DNA of 64,000 nucleotides from Zhongshania aquimaris (GCF_019312595.1 NZ_JAHWDQ010000002.1:248001-312000); one strand, 5' to 3'; shown: positions 53,007-61,536, counted from the first letter of the stretch. A program made the numbers and translations. The notes: a model not told the origin generated them from the sequence alone.

Positions 53007-54671
53007 CTAGGCTTCATCGCTCATTACTGGCTTTACCAACCACTCTTTACCTTTGAGCATACCGCGCCAGTAAATGGGCGGTAGTAATTTTTCTTTTAAA
53101 AACCACGCTGCGCGTGTTGGCTTGGTGCCGTCAATGATCCATTTCGGAAAACTCGGTAAAAGTGTGCCGCCGTATCCGAATTCAGCCAATACAATTTTTC
53201 CACGCTCTACTGTTAGCGGGCAGGAGCCGTAGCCATTGTATTTCGCGACGAGGTGGTCACCTTTGATGTCGGCAATAATATTAGCAGCCACAATTGGTGC
53301 TTGTACCCGTGCTGCGGCAGCGGTTTTGGCGTTGGGGGTATTGGCTACGTCGCCCAGCGACCAGATGTTGCTATAGCGCTTGTGGCGAAGGGTATATTGA
53401 TCTACATCTACCCAGCCAGCGTCGTCTACTAGTGGACTGCTGCGGATAAAATCGGGTGCGGTTTGCGGCGGACAAACGTGGATCATATCAAATTCGCGGC
53501 TAATAATTTCGGTGCTGCCATCGCCGGTGGTGGTTTCAAAGTAAGCTGTCTTTTTGTCGCCGTCGATACGGACCAGTTTGTGATTAAATTTTAATTCGGT
53601 CTGGTATTTTTTGACGTACTCCATTAATGCCGGGACGTAGTCGGCCACCCCAAAAAGCACAGCGCCAGCGTTATAAAATTCGATATTAATATTTTTTATG
53701 TTTTGATTTTTGAGCCAGTAGTCGCCAGACAAATACATGGCTTTTTGTGGCGCCCCTGCACATTTAATCGGCATGGGTGGTTGGGTAAATAAGGCGCGAC
53801 CCCCTTTTAAGTTGCGAACCAGATCCCATGTGTAAGGTGCAAGGTCATAGCGGTAATTAGAGGTGACGCCATTGCGCCCCAGGGTTTCGCTGAGTCCTTC
53901 GATTCCAGCCCAATTTAGTTTTATACCGGCGGCAACCACAAGGCGCTGGTATTTAATGAGTCGACAGCCTTCAAGAGTAACGGTGTTACTGTCCGGGTTG
54001 AAGGTAGCAACCGCGGCCTTTATCCAATCGGCGCCTCTGGGAATCAGCGACGCCATATCGCGCATGGTTTGCTCAGGCGTAAATATCCCAGCGCCAACCA
54101 AGGTCCAGCCGGGTTGGTAATAGTGTTTGTCGGCCGGATCTATAATCGCTATTGATAGTGCTTTGTTTCTGGCTAGCAAGCTGGCAGCCGTCGAGATACC
54201 CGCTGCGCCGCCCCCAACGATAAGCACATCGTAGCTTTTCAACGCTTGCATTTCGCCGCTGTTGCCGGCAATTCGAGCGGCTACACCGCTCATGTCGTAA
54301 CCCGCTTCTTTGGCCGTGGCAACAATGTCAGCCAGCGGTAGCTGCTTGGCTTGGTTCAGCGCCCACAGGGTAGTGGAACGCATACCGCTGCGGCAGTAAG
54401 CGTGAATAGGACCGTCTTGCTGAAGTAATTTGCCAAAGGCGGTGGCGTCATCATCGCTCACCTTACCGGTGATCACTGGTAGGTAGTGGCATTGAATATG
54501 GTGTTCCTCGGCGGCTTTTGCTATTTCAGAAAATAGCGGCTGATCCGGGCCTTCGCCGTCTGGGCGATTGCAGATAATGGTCCGAACTCCCCGTATGGCA
54601 AGCTCGCTAATATCACTGCTAAGCAGTTGATCGGAAACGCTTATATTTGCATTTAATTCTTTAATGTTCAT
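53007..54671 (-). CDS. Sulfurtransferase (TIGR01244/Blh-type) fused to sulfide:quinone oxidoreductase-like flavoprotein
   Basis: Bifunctional protein of 554 residues. Residues 1-110 are the TIGR01244 phosphatase/rhodanese-like domain with active loop CRSGMR (Cys93-Arg98), able to carry a persulfide. From about 143 an SQR-type flavoprotein follows: VLIVGGGAAGISTAASLLA (FAD), YYQPGWTLVGAG, CAGAPQKAMYLSGDYW (a redox cysteine), and the terminal WFLKEKLLPPIYWRGMLKG. SQR oxidises sulfide and passes electrons to quinone, leaving a persulfide that the fused domain could accept. It sits 30 bases after the persulfide dioxygenase gene. Confidence 0.9.
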   Translation of the reverse strand: MNIKELNANISVSDQLLSSDISELAIRGVRTIICNRPDGEGPDQPLFSEIAKAAEEHHIQCHYLPVITGKVSDDDATAFGKLLQQDGPIHAYCRSGMRSTTLWALNQAKQLPLADIVATAKEAGYDMSGVAARIAGNSGEMQALKSYDVLIVGGGAAGISTAASLLARNKALSIAIIDPADKHYYQPGWTLVGAGIFTPEQTMRDMASLIPRGADWIKAAVATFNPDSNTVTLEGCRLIKYQRLVVAAGIKLNWAGIEGLSETLGRNGVTSNYRYDLAPYTWDLVRNLKGGRALFTQPPMPIKCAGAPQKAMYLSGDYWLKNQNIKNINIEFYNAGAVLFGVADYVPALMEYVKKYQTELKFNHKLVRIDGDKKTAYFETTTGDGSTEIISREFDMIHVCPPQTAPDFIRSSPLVDDAGWVDVDQYTLRHKRYSNIWSLGDVANTPNAKTAAAARVQAPIVAANIIADIKGDHLVAKYNGYGSCPLTVERGKIVLAEFGYGGTLLPSFPKWIIDGTKPTRAAWFLKEKLLPPIYWRGMLKGKEWLVKPVMSDEA

Positions 54672-54701
54672 CGTAATTCCCTGACCGTTTGGGTGGGTGC
54701 T

Positions 54702-55595
54702 TTAGAGCAGGTTCAGCGGCAGTTTAAGGTAGACCACCTCATTGGTGTCGGCCTTGGGTAAATGGCCTGCGCGCATATTTACCTGCAGGGATGGCAAAAT
54801 CAGTCTGGGCATACCTAGGGTTGCGTCGCGCTTTTCACGCATGGCAACAAAGTCACTTTCGCTAATCCCCTGGTGAACATGAATATTATGTTCGCGCTCT
54901 TGCTTGACGGTGGTCTGGTACTCAACGTCACGATCATTAGGCATGTAGTCGTGACACATGAAGAGACGAAGATCGTCAGGTAAGGACAGAATGCGCTGGA
55001 TGGACTGGTATAAGGTTTTGGCGTTGCCACCCGGGAAGTCTGCGCGCGCGCTGCCGCCGTCGGGCATAAATAAGGTGTCGCCAACAAAACCCGCGTCGCC
55101 CATGATATGGGTCATACACGCCGGTGTATGGCCGGGGGTGTGCAGGGCGTGGCAGCGCATTTTGCCAACGAAGTATTCGTCGCCATCGTTAAATAGATGA
55201 TCGAACTGGGAGCCGTCGCGGCAGAAGTCGGTGCCCTCGTTAAAGATTTTGCCAAAGGTGTTTTGCACTGTGGTGATCTCGGCGCCAATGCCAATTTTGC
55301 CGCCCAGTTTCTCTTGAATATAGGGCGCGGCAGACAGGTGGTCGGCGTGGACATGAGTTTCTATTATCCACTGCAGCTCTAGGTTTTGACTGCGGATATA
55401 GTCGATGACTTTGTCTGCGCCGTGCAGGCTGAGTCGGCCTGCGGCGTAGTCGATTTCCATTACCGAGTCGATCACCGCGCAGGCATTTGACGCCGGATCT
55501 TTTACCACATAGGTAAAGGTGTTGGTGGGTTCGTCAAAAAAAGCCAGCACGTCAGGGCTGGTGCTCATGTCAGTGTTAAAAGCTAGTGTGCTCAT
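54702..55595 (-). CDS. Persulfide dioxygenase (ETHE1/Blh family metallo-hydrolase)
   Basis: MBL-fold enzyme of 297 residues that oxidises glutathione persulfide to sulfite. The metal motif is ETHVHADHL (HxHxDH), with further ligands in HALHTPGHTPACMTH, VGDTLFMPDGGSARADFPGG and FMCHDYMPNDR; the sequence resembles the Blh/PDO type II group. The start is the ATG at 55595 (MSTLAFNTDM); the frame extends to 55664 into cydB and is rejected there. It lies 19 bases after cydB and is the functional partner of the SQR fusion encoded next. Confidence 0.93.
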   Translation of the reverse strand: MSTLAFNTDMSTSPDVLAFFDEPTNTFTYVVKDPASNACAVIDSVMEIDYAAGRLSLHGADKVIDYIRSQNLELQWIIETHVHADHLSAAPYIQEKLGGKIGIGAEITTVQNTFGKIFNEGTDFCRDGSQFDHLFNDGDEYFVGKMRCHALHTPGHTPACMTHIMGDAGFVGDTLFMPDGGSARADFPGGNAKTLYQSIQRILSLPDDLRLFMCHDYMPNDRDVEYQTTVKQEREHNIHVHQGISESDFVAMREKRDATLGMPRLILPSLQVNMRAGHLPKADTNEVVYLKLPLNLL

Positions 55596-55614
55596 TATAA
55601 ATATCCTATTAAGT

Positions 55615-56607
55615 TTATTCGTAAGACAGCGCGGTCGCTTTGCCATGAAATATTCGATAGACAAAAAAGGTGTAAAACAAAATGACGGGTAGGGTGATGA
55701 CTACGCCCACTAAGGTAAATTGCAGCGATTTCACTGAGGCGGCGGACTCCCATATTGTGAGGCCACCAATAACGATGTCAGGGAAAATACTATAGGCCAG
55801 TCCTAAGCTCGCCATTAAGCAGATAGCGACGGTGCAGGCAAAGATCAGCCAGCTATAGCCTTGCTTGAGAACGGAAGTCTTATTTAGTGCCACTACAATG
55901 ACGCCATAGCAAAATACACAGACCATTGGGATCGGCATTAAGTACAGGGCGTTCGGCAGGGTAAACCATTTTTCGGCAATGCTACTGCTCACCATCGGAG
56001 TGGCGATAGACACCATAAAAAGCCCCAAACCCATTGGCCAGATTGCCATGCGCGCCCAGCCGATGGCTTTATTGCGCAAATCGCCGTCGGTTTTCATCAG
56101 TAGCCAGCCGCAGCCTAGGATTAGGTAGAGGGCGGGTAGGGTCATGGCGATGAGTGCGGAGAATAATAGGCTGGTGGTGGAACTTTGCAGACCGGTGATA
56201 TAGGCGCCGAGCATCCAACCTTGGGCGACCGATGCAATCAGGGAGCCGCCGAAAAATGCCTTATTCCATAGGCCGCGACGGTGGTCGCCCGCCTTTACCC
56301 GTAAATCAAAGGCGACGCCGCGCAGAATTAAACCCATTAACATGAGGGTCACGGGTAAATACAAGCTGGTGAGAATAATACCGTGGGCGACGGGGAAGGC
56401 GATCAGTAGCACGCCAATACCCAGTACGATCCATGTTTCGTTGGCGTCCCAGAATGGCCCAATGGAGGCGATCATCATGTCCTTTTCCGCTTCGTCAGCC
56501 AGCGGTACAAGCAGACCGACGCCAAGATCGTAGCCGTCGAGAATGACGTAGATCAGCAGAGCGAGGCCCATGATGCCCATGTAAATGATTGGCAGCCAAT
56601 ATTCCAT
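55615..56607 (-). CDS. cydB: Cytochrome bd-type quinol oxidase subunit II
   Basis: Integral membrane subunit of 330 residues with about eight helices. Family marks are LPIIYMGIMGLALLIYVILDGYDLGVG and IGPFWDANETWIVLGIGVLLIAFP, plus the carboxy LPVILFYTFFVYRIFHGK. It pairs with CydA to reduce oxygen with quinol. No cydX-like small gene is evident between cydB and the persulfide dioxygenase gene (19 bases). The three-base gap to cydA shows coupled expression. Confidence 0.95.
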   Translation of the reverse strand: MEYWLPIIYMGIMGLALLIYVILDGYDLGVGLLVPLADEAEKDMMIASIGPFWDANETWIVLGIGVLLIAFPVAHGIILTSLYLPVTLMLMGLILRGVAFDLRVKAGDHRRGLWNKAFFGGSLIASVAQGWMLGAYITGLQSSTTSLLFSALIAMTLPALYLILGCGWLLMKTDGDLRNKAIGWARMAIWPMGLGLFMVSIATPMVSSSIAEKWFTLPNALYLMPIPMVCVFCYGVIVVALNKTSVLKQGYSWLIFACTVAICLMASLGLAYSIFPDIVIGGLTIWESAASVKSLQFTLVGVVITLPVILFYTFFVYRIFHGKATALSYE

Positions 56608-56610
56608 TGC

Positions 56611-57972
56611 TCAGGCCTCCTTGTTTGTAGTTTGGGGTGCGCTCACTGCTGTGAGGCTAAGCGACGCAGCGGGTTTGCGTGACAGGTTGAGCAGGGCGCC
56701 AATATAGGAGGCCAGTAAAAAGCCATAGAGCAAGATATAGCCGATCAGGGTGCCGCCAACCGTTGCGCTGCTGTGGTCTGCTACTACGTCTTGCACCTTG
56801 AGCACACCGCTCACAATCCAGGGTTGGCGACCAATCTCGGTAACATACCAGCCTGCTAAAACGGCGACCCAGCCTGAAAAGGTCATGGCCGAGAGGGCAT
56901 ATAGCAGCGGTTTTGTTGGGGTTTTGTTATTTCGCAGCTGCCAAGCCGCCCACCACGACACTAGCAGCATCAAGCCGCCTACCGCCAGCATCACGCGAAA
57001 CGACCAAAACACGATGGCGACGGGGGGATGCTCGCCTTCAAATTCGTTAAGACCTTTTACTTCGCCCATGGGGTCGTGGGTAAGAATGAAGCTTGCCGCG
57101 TAGGGCACTTCAATCGCGTAGCGGTTGCTGCGAGTGTTATCGTCGGGCAGTGCAAAAATCGTGAAGGGCGCGCCTTTCTCGGTTTCCCACACCGCTTCCA
57201 TTGCGGCGATTTTGGCGGGCTGATGCTCCAAGGTATTCAAGCCGTGAAAGTCGCCGACCAGTATTTGAATAGGGGCGAGTACGGCGGCCATCATCACGCC
57301 TGTTTTCATCACCTTCCAAGTGGCGGGGCCGTCGACATTGCGCAGCGCCCGCCAAGCGCTCACACCTGCAATCACAAAGGCAGAGGTCAGCAGGCAGGCA
57401 ATAAGCATGTGGAAAAAGCGGTAGGGGAACGACGGATTGAAGATCACTTCCATCCAGCTGTCTACCATAACCACGCCGTCCTCTAGGTGATAGCCCGCGG
57501 GGGTTTGCATCCACGAGTTAAGGCTGAGAATCCAGAACGCCGACAAGGTTGTGCCAAAGGCCACCAGAAACGAGCTGATTAAATGCATGCGGTTAGACAC
57601 ACGGTCTTTGCCGAATAACATAATGCCGAGGAATGAGGCTTCCAGGAAAAACGCGCTGAGCACTTCGTAGCCCAGCAGGGGGCCGGCCACATTGCCGGCT
57701 TTTTCCATAAAGCCCGGCCAGTTGGTGCCGAACTGAAAGCTCATGGTAATACCAGACACCACCCCCATCGCGAAGGTCAGGGCAAAGATCTTTACCCAAA
57801 ACAGGTAGGCATCCTCCCACGCTTGGTCGCCGGTTTGGGTGAAGCGTAAACGAAAGAACAACAGAACCCAGGCCAGGCCAATGGAGATGGCGGGGAATAA
57901 AATATGAAAGCTTATATTGGTCGCAAATTGGATGCGGGCCAAAATGAAGGGGTCGAAATCCATATTGATCAT
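56611..57972 (-). CDS. cydA: Cytochrome bd-type quinol oxidase subunit I (short Q-loop, CIO-like)
   Basis: Heme-bearing subunit of 453 residues. Heme ligand region: RIQFATNISFHILFPA (His for b595). Other marks are FQFGTNWPGFMEKAGNVAGPLLGYEVLSAFFLEA, DFHGLNTLEHQPAKIAAMEA and the quinol-site motif EIGRQPWIVSGVL. The chain is much shorter than E. coli CydA (522), so the Q-loop is short, as in cyanide-insensitive oxidases (cioA). bd oxidases are known to resist sulfide, which fits its place at the head of a sulfide-oxidation operon. ATGs at 57972 and 57963 are both possible starts. Confidence 0.94.
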   Translation of the reverse strand: MINMDFDPFILARIQFATNISFHILFPAISIGLAWVLLFFRLRFTQTGDQAWEDAYLFWVKIFALTFAMGVVSGITMSFQFGTNWPGFMEKAGNVAGPLLGYEVLSAFFLEASFLGIMLFGKDRVSNRMHLISSFLVAFGTTLSAFWILSLNSWMQTPAGYHLEDGVVMVDSWMEVIFNPSFPYRFFHMLIACLLTSAFVIAGVSAWRALRNVDGPATWKVMKTGVMMAAVLAPIQILVGDFHGLNTLEHQPAKIAAMEAVWETEKGAPFTIFALPDDNTRSNRYAIEVPYAASFILTHDPMGEVKGLNEFEGEHPPVAIVFWSFRVMLAVGGLMLLVSWWAAWQLRNNKTPTKPLLYALSAMTFSGWVAVLAGWYVTEIGRQPWIVSGVLKVQDVVADHSSATVGGTLIGYILLYGFLLASYIGALLNLSRKPAASLSLTAVSAPQTTNKEA

Positions 57973-58050
57973 CCTAATGTGAGTTGCGCATTTGCTTTCG
58001 ATTCATCCGCTGGCTGTCACAATCTTCGCCTGTGGTACTTACCACCATAG

Positions 58051-58066
58051 AGCAATGCACATGCCA
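58051..58066 (-). promoter_or_regulatory. Sigma-54 promoter of the cydAB-pdo-sqr-sulP operon
   Basis: Read on the minus strand: TGGCAT-N5-TTGCT, with GG at -24 and GC at -12 in the exact ten-base spacing. This is close to the consensus TGGCAC-N5-TTGCA. The predicted start point is near 58040, about 68 bases ahead of cydA. It faces away from a divergent sigma-54 activator gene. Confidence 0.8.
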
Positions 58067-58171
58067 TGCATGTAGTACTTGTGGCTATGTGCAGTAAGTC
58101 ATTGGTTTATATATAGTATTTTATAAATCCGAAGAGCCTTGCCTAGTTTGCGCTGGTAAAACCTTTGCTTA

Positions 58172-58211
58172 ATTGTCATTATTGACAAAAATAAATGACA
58201 GAAATGACAAT
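58172..58211. promoter_or_regulatory. Upstream activator sequence for the FisR-like protein
   Basis: TTGTCA-N4-TGACAA at 58173-58188, then ATGACA at 58195-58200 and 58204-58209. The outer arms ATTGTCATT (58172-58180) and AATGACAAT (58203-58211) are perfectly complementary. The block lies about 132-171 bases upstream of the predicted sigma-54 start point, the normal place for an enhancer site. It is immediately before the regulator gene, so autoregulation is possible. Confidence 0.65.
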
Positions 58212-58214
58212 GCC

Positions 58215-59522
58215 ATGCAGCTCATAGCAAAAGACTCAGATAAAGACGTTGCCTATATGCTCGATGGTTTCGACTACCCAGCCATATTGGTGTCCGCCGA
58301 TTACAGAATACTGGCAACGAATGAACTCTACCGTTCAACATTCGGTGAAATTGACGTCGACAAGGAGGCGCGCTGCTATCAAGTCTCCCACGGTTATCAG
58401 GTGCCCTGTGATCAGGCGGGAGAAAGTTGTCCCTTACTTGCCTGCAAAAGCTCTGGCAGCAAGGAGCGAGTGCTACACGTTCACACGACGCCACGAGGCA
58501 AGGAGCATGTCGATGTAGAAATGCTGCCAATTCACGGTGAAGACGGCGAACTGAAGTATTTTGTCGAAATTCTAAAGCCGGTTCATATCGCCAGTGCAGA
58601 GCTGAGCACCCAAAATATGGTTGGCCGCAGTCCGGTTTTTAACGCGCTGGTTGAAATGATTAATTTGGTGGCGAGCAGAGACACCTCGGTATTATTGATG
58701 GGGGAATCTGGTACGGGCAAAGAATTAGCGGCCAAAGCCATTCATGAGGCCAGTAGTCGCAGTACAAGACCCATGATCACGGTTGAGTGCGCGGGATTGA
58801 CGGAAACCCTGTTTGAAAGTGAGTTGTTTGGCCACGTTAAGGGCGCGTTTACCGGTGCAACATCGAACAAGCGCGGTCTGTTAGAAAGCGCCGAGGGTGG
58901 CACCTTATTTCTGGACGAAATTGGTGATGTACCCTTGGGTATGCAGGTGAAATTACTGCGCTTAATTGAAACGGGCAGCTACCGAGCGGTGGGTAGCACC
59001 GAGCTCAAGCGCGCAAATTTTCGCTTGATATGCGCCACCCATAAAAATTTATCTAACAATGTAGCCAGTGGCGAATTTCGTGAAGATTTATATTATCGAA
59101 TTAATGCCTTTCCTATCGTCTTGCCTCCATTGCGTGAGCGTGGCGACGACATCGCATTGATTGCAAAATCGATACTCGAAAAATTCAGCAAAAAAGACAT
59201 GTATCGACTGACCGAGTCGGCGATCAAATTACTAGAAAAATGCAATTTTGCGGGAAATGTTCGCGAACTTCGCAATGTGCTCGAGCGCGCAATTATTTTT
59301 GCGCATTCGAATATTATCGATGTGAAAATACTGGAGCGGTGCATGCTAGATGTTCGTCCGCATAATGATAACAACGAAGACAAGTGGCAAGATTTAAAAT
59401 CAAAAGAGATGCAGTACTTGAATGAACTATTAGCGTTTTGCGATGGCGATAAAGCGCGGGCGGCGCATATAGCGGGCATTAGTCTGCGGTCGCTTTACAG
59501 AAAGCTCGGTGTCGTAAAGTAG
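58215..59522 (+). CDS. fisR: FisR-like sigma-54-dependent regulator with cysteine sensor domain
   Basis: Enhancer-binding protein of 435 residues. The amino PAS-like sensor (1-120) has Cys54, Cys65 and Cys72 (plus Cys76); spacing 11 and 7 equals Cys53/64/71 of the sulfane-sulfur sensor FisR of Cupriavidus (from memory). The AAA+ domain has Walker A GESGTGKE (162-169) and GAFTGA (209-214), the sigma-54 contact loop. A Fis-type HTH ends it ([22 protein letters not shown]). The ATG at 58215 is preferred; the TTG at 58173 would place the inverted repeats inside the gene. It is divergent from the cydAB-pdo-sqr operon it should activate. Confidence 0.87.
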   Translation: MQLIAKDSDKDVAYMLDGFDYPAILVSADYRILATNELYRSTFGEIDVDKEARCYQVSHGYQVPCDQAGESCPLLACKSSGSKERVLHVHTTPRGKEHVDVEMLPIHGEDGELKYFVEILKPVHIASAELSTQNMVGRSPVFNALVEMINLVASRDTSVLLMGESGTGKELAAKAIHEASSRSTRPMITVECAGLTETLFESELFGHVKGAFTGATSNKRGLLESAEGGTLFLDEIGDVPLGMQVKLLRLIETGSYRAVGSTELKRANFRLICATHKNLSNNVASGEFREDLYYRINAFPIVLPPLRERGDDIALIAKSILEKFSKKDMYRLTESAIKLLEKCNFAGNVRELRNVLERAIIFAHSNIIDVKILERCMLDVRPHNDNNEDKWQDLKSKEMQYLNELLAFCDGDKARAAHIAGISLRSLYRKLGVVK

Positions 59523-59529
59523 CTTAGTA

Positions 59530-59847
59530 GTGAACACGATGATCGACGATGTTTGGTATAGCTGTAATCTTGGTGATGCCATGCTGGCCGATCCGGCCCT
59601 GGATCGAATAGAAGCGCAGGCCAGGGCGGTGTTTGCCAATGCAATAAACACAGATCAGTGTGCGGTGTACTACCGCCATGAGTCAAAAGAGCGTTTGCAC
59701 TGTGAGTTAGTGCTGTATTTTTCTCCCCTGGCAGCGCGGATGCCGATGGGTGCGGAGCTACAAGCCTGTGCTAAACCGGCCAGACAGGATTTGAGTATAC
59801 TCGTTGGCAAAGTGTCATCGTGGTCACTTCTGTTTCCTGACTCTTAG
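59530..59847 (+). CDS. Hypothetical protein downstream of fisR
   Basis: Protein of 105 residues from a GTG at 59530, or 102 from the ATG at 59539. No signal peptide or membrane helix is seen. The sequence (DVWYSCNLGDAMLADPALDRIEAQARAVF ... CAVYYRHESKERLHCELVLYFSPLAARM) is predicted alpha/beta and has four cysteines. It starts seven bases after fisR and is surely co-transcribed with it. I do not recognise the family. A role in the sulfide/bd-oxidase response is inferred from position only. Confidence 0.7.
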   Translation: MNTMIDDVWYSCNLGDAMLADPALDRIEAQARAVFANAINTDQCAVYYRHESKERLHCELVLYFSPLAARMPMGAELQACAKPARQDLSILVGKVSSWSLLFPDS

Positions 59848-59937
59848 CTGGCGTTCGGTTTATATCGAGCCGCGACATTGACCATTTTAAAAGCCGGTGA
59901 CTATACTCAGGTCTCATCTCGGCATAAGCGTAAAATA

Positions 59938-60756
59938 ATGGACGATAAAACAGTAATACGCAGCTTTGGCGTCACCGACATTGGCAGGGTGCGCAGTCAC
60001 AACGAAGACGCAATATGCGTAGCCGAAGATCATGGGTATGTATTAGTGGCTGACGGTATGGGTGGCCACAACGCGGGTGAAGTGGCCAGCGCCTTGGCAA
60101 TAGAAGGCTTTACCCGGTTTTTAGCAGCGGATCACGACGGCGACGACTCGGTCGCAGAAATATCTGAGTTTTCCGGGCAAACCATCGCCCTGCGAAATGC
60201 GGTGCAGGCGGCAAACGCCATCATTTTCGGAGACGCTCAGCGCAATCCGGAGCGCCAAGGCATGGGCACCACCTTGGTATCAGCGAGTTTTAACGGCAGC
60301 TGTCTCGCGGTAGCCCATGTTGGAGACTCCCGCCTGTATCGATTCAGAGACGGCTTTTTAGATCAGCTCACGACCGACCACACCTTGGTTCAAGAAATGA
60401 TCGACCGCAAAGTGTATTCCGAAGAAGACGCGCGAAACTCCCGCAATAAAAATGTGATTACCCGCGCTTTAGGTCTTGCTGATATTGTTGAGGTCGATCT
60501 TTTGGAATCCCTCTTGCGTGCTGGTGACCTGTATTTGCTGTGCTCCGATGGCCTGACAGGCATGGTTGAGGATGCTGAGATCGCAGATGTGTTAGCTAAC
60601 TGCCAAGCTGATCCGGAAGTAGCCGCCAAGCAATTATTGAAAATGGCGAATAATTCCGGCGGCAATGATAATATTTCGATTATTGTTGTGTGTGTAGATA
60701 AAGTAGTCGCTGGGCAGGAAAGCTCTTCAGAGGAAGAGCTAGACTGGTTTGATTAA
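59938..60756 (+). CDS. PP2C-family serine/threonine protein phosphatase
   Basis: Metal-dependent phosphatase of 272 residues (Stp/PrpC type). PP2C motifs are GRVRSHNEDAICVAED, YVLVADGMGGHNAGEVAS, GMGTTLVSASFNGSCLAVAHVGDSRLYRFRDG, LLCSDGLTGMV and GGNDNISIIVV, with all metal aspartates present. The ATG at 59938 (MDDKTVIRSFG) is chosen; the frame from 59878 adds 20 residues. An FHA protein gene follows. No partner Ser/Thr kinase or type VI secretion gene is in the window. Confidence 0.93.
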   Translation: MDDKTVIRSFGVTDIGRVRSHNEDAICVAEDHGYVLVADGMGGHNAGEVASALAIEGFTRFLAADHDGDDSVAEISEFSGQTIALRNAVQAANAIIFGDAQRNPERQGMGTTLVSASFNGSCLAVAHVGDSRLYRFRDGFLDQLTTDHTLVQEMIDRKVYSEEDARNSRNKNVITRALGLADIVEVDLLESLLRAGDLYLLCSDGLTGMVEDAEIADVLANCQADPEVAAKQLLKMANNSGGNDNISIIVVCVDKVVAGQESSSEEELDWFD

Positions 60757-60770
60757 AGGGTTAATAGGCC

Positions 60771-60824
60771 AGGGCATCTCTGATTAATCCGCTGAGACAT
60801 TACCGAATTAATTAGAGTTGCCCT
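60771..60824. repeat. Long imperfect hairpin between the phosphatase and FHA genes
   Basis: An 18-bp stem (60771-60788 with 60807-60824; AGGGCATCTCTGATTAAT against ATTAATTAGAGTTGCCCT) with two mismatches and an 18-base loop. There is no T-run. It could be an mRNA stability or processing element or a single REP-like unit; no second copy was noticed in the window. Confidence 0.5.
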
Positions 60825-60882
60825 AGATCGATACGCTGCCGTGCCTCATTAAGGGAACGCAGGTCAAAGACGGATAAGGATT

Positions 60883-61536
60883 ATGGCTAAACTGGTTCTC
60901 AGCTTTCAGGGTAGAGTACTTGAGGATTTTCCCTTAAATAAGGAGAGAATCTCTCTTGGTCGTGCCCCCGACAATGATATTTGTATAGAAAACTTGGCGG
61001 TAAGTGGCCGCCATGCAGCCGTTGAAACGGTACTTAAAGATTGCTTTCTAGTTGATTTGGGCAGTACCAACGGAACCTTAGTTAACGGTACGGCGATCAC
61101 TCGCCACCAGCTTCGCAATGGTGACTACATCACAATTGGTAAGCATTCACTTACCTTTCACAGCGAATCCTTTGGCGGCGGCGAAGCCGAGGTCGAAAAG
61201 ACGATTGCGATGCGGCCAAGTAGTAAGCGCGCCGAGCCAGCACCGGTAGCGATGATTGCTAAGCTGCAGGTACAGAATGGCGGTTCGGCGGGTCGTGAGA
61301 TGACCTTGAATAAACCGCTAACTAAATTGGGTAAGGTGGGTTTCCAGGTAGCGGCTATTAGTCGCCGCCAGCAAGACTATTATCTCGAGCATATTGAAGG
61401 TGTAGATGGTCGGACGCCGAAGCTGAACGGTGTCGAGATCGGCCTACAACCTCGCCAACTCAGCGTCGGTGATGTGCTTGAAATTGCAGGTACGCAATTA
61501 AAGTTTGTATTGGTAGAGGCACCGCCAGAAGTTTAA
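60883..61536 (+). CDS. FHA domain-containing protein
   Basis: Protein of 217 residues. The amino-terminal FHA domain (about 5-95) has all phosphothreonine-binding landmarks: ISLGRAPDNDICIENLAVSGRHA and VDLGSTNGTLVNG. The second half (about 125-215) is a weaker beta-rich region that may be a second, degenerate FHA fold (LTKLGKVGFQVAAISRRQQDYYLEHIEG...PKLNGVEI). It follows the PP2C gene by 126 bases, suggesting a common phospho-signalling role. A strong terminator follows. Confidence 0.9.
   Translation: MAKLVLSFQGRVLEDFPLNKERISLGRAPDNDICIENLAVSGRHAAVETVLKDCFLVDLGSTNGTLVNGTAITRHQLRNGDYITIGKHSLTFHSESFGGGEAEVEKTIAMRPSSKRAEPAPVAMIAKLQVQNGGSAGREMTLNKPLTKLGKVGFQVAAISRRQQDYYLEHIEGVDGRTPKLNGVEIGLQPRQLSVGDVLEIAGTQLKFVLVEAPPEV

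Noticed and set aside
57028-57486. 152-residue plus-strand frame inside cydA
   Set aside because: Antisense shadow of a well-conserved gene; histidine-rich mirror composition and no family features.
58173-58214. TTG start that would lengthen the FisR-like protein by 14 residues
   Set aside because: No ribosome site, and the added residues would be encoded by the inverted-repeat enhancer block.
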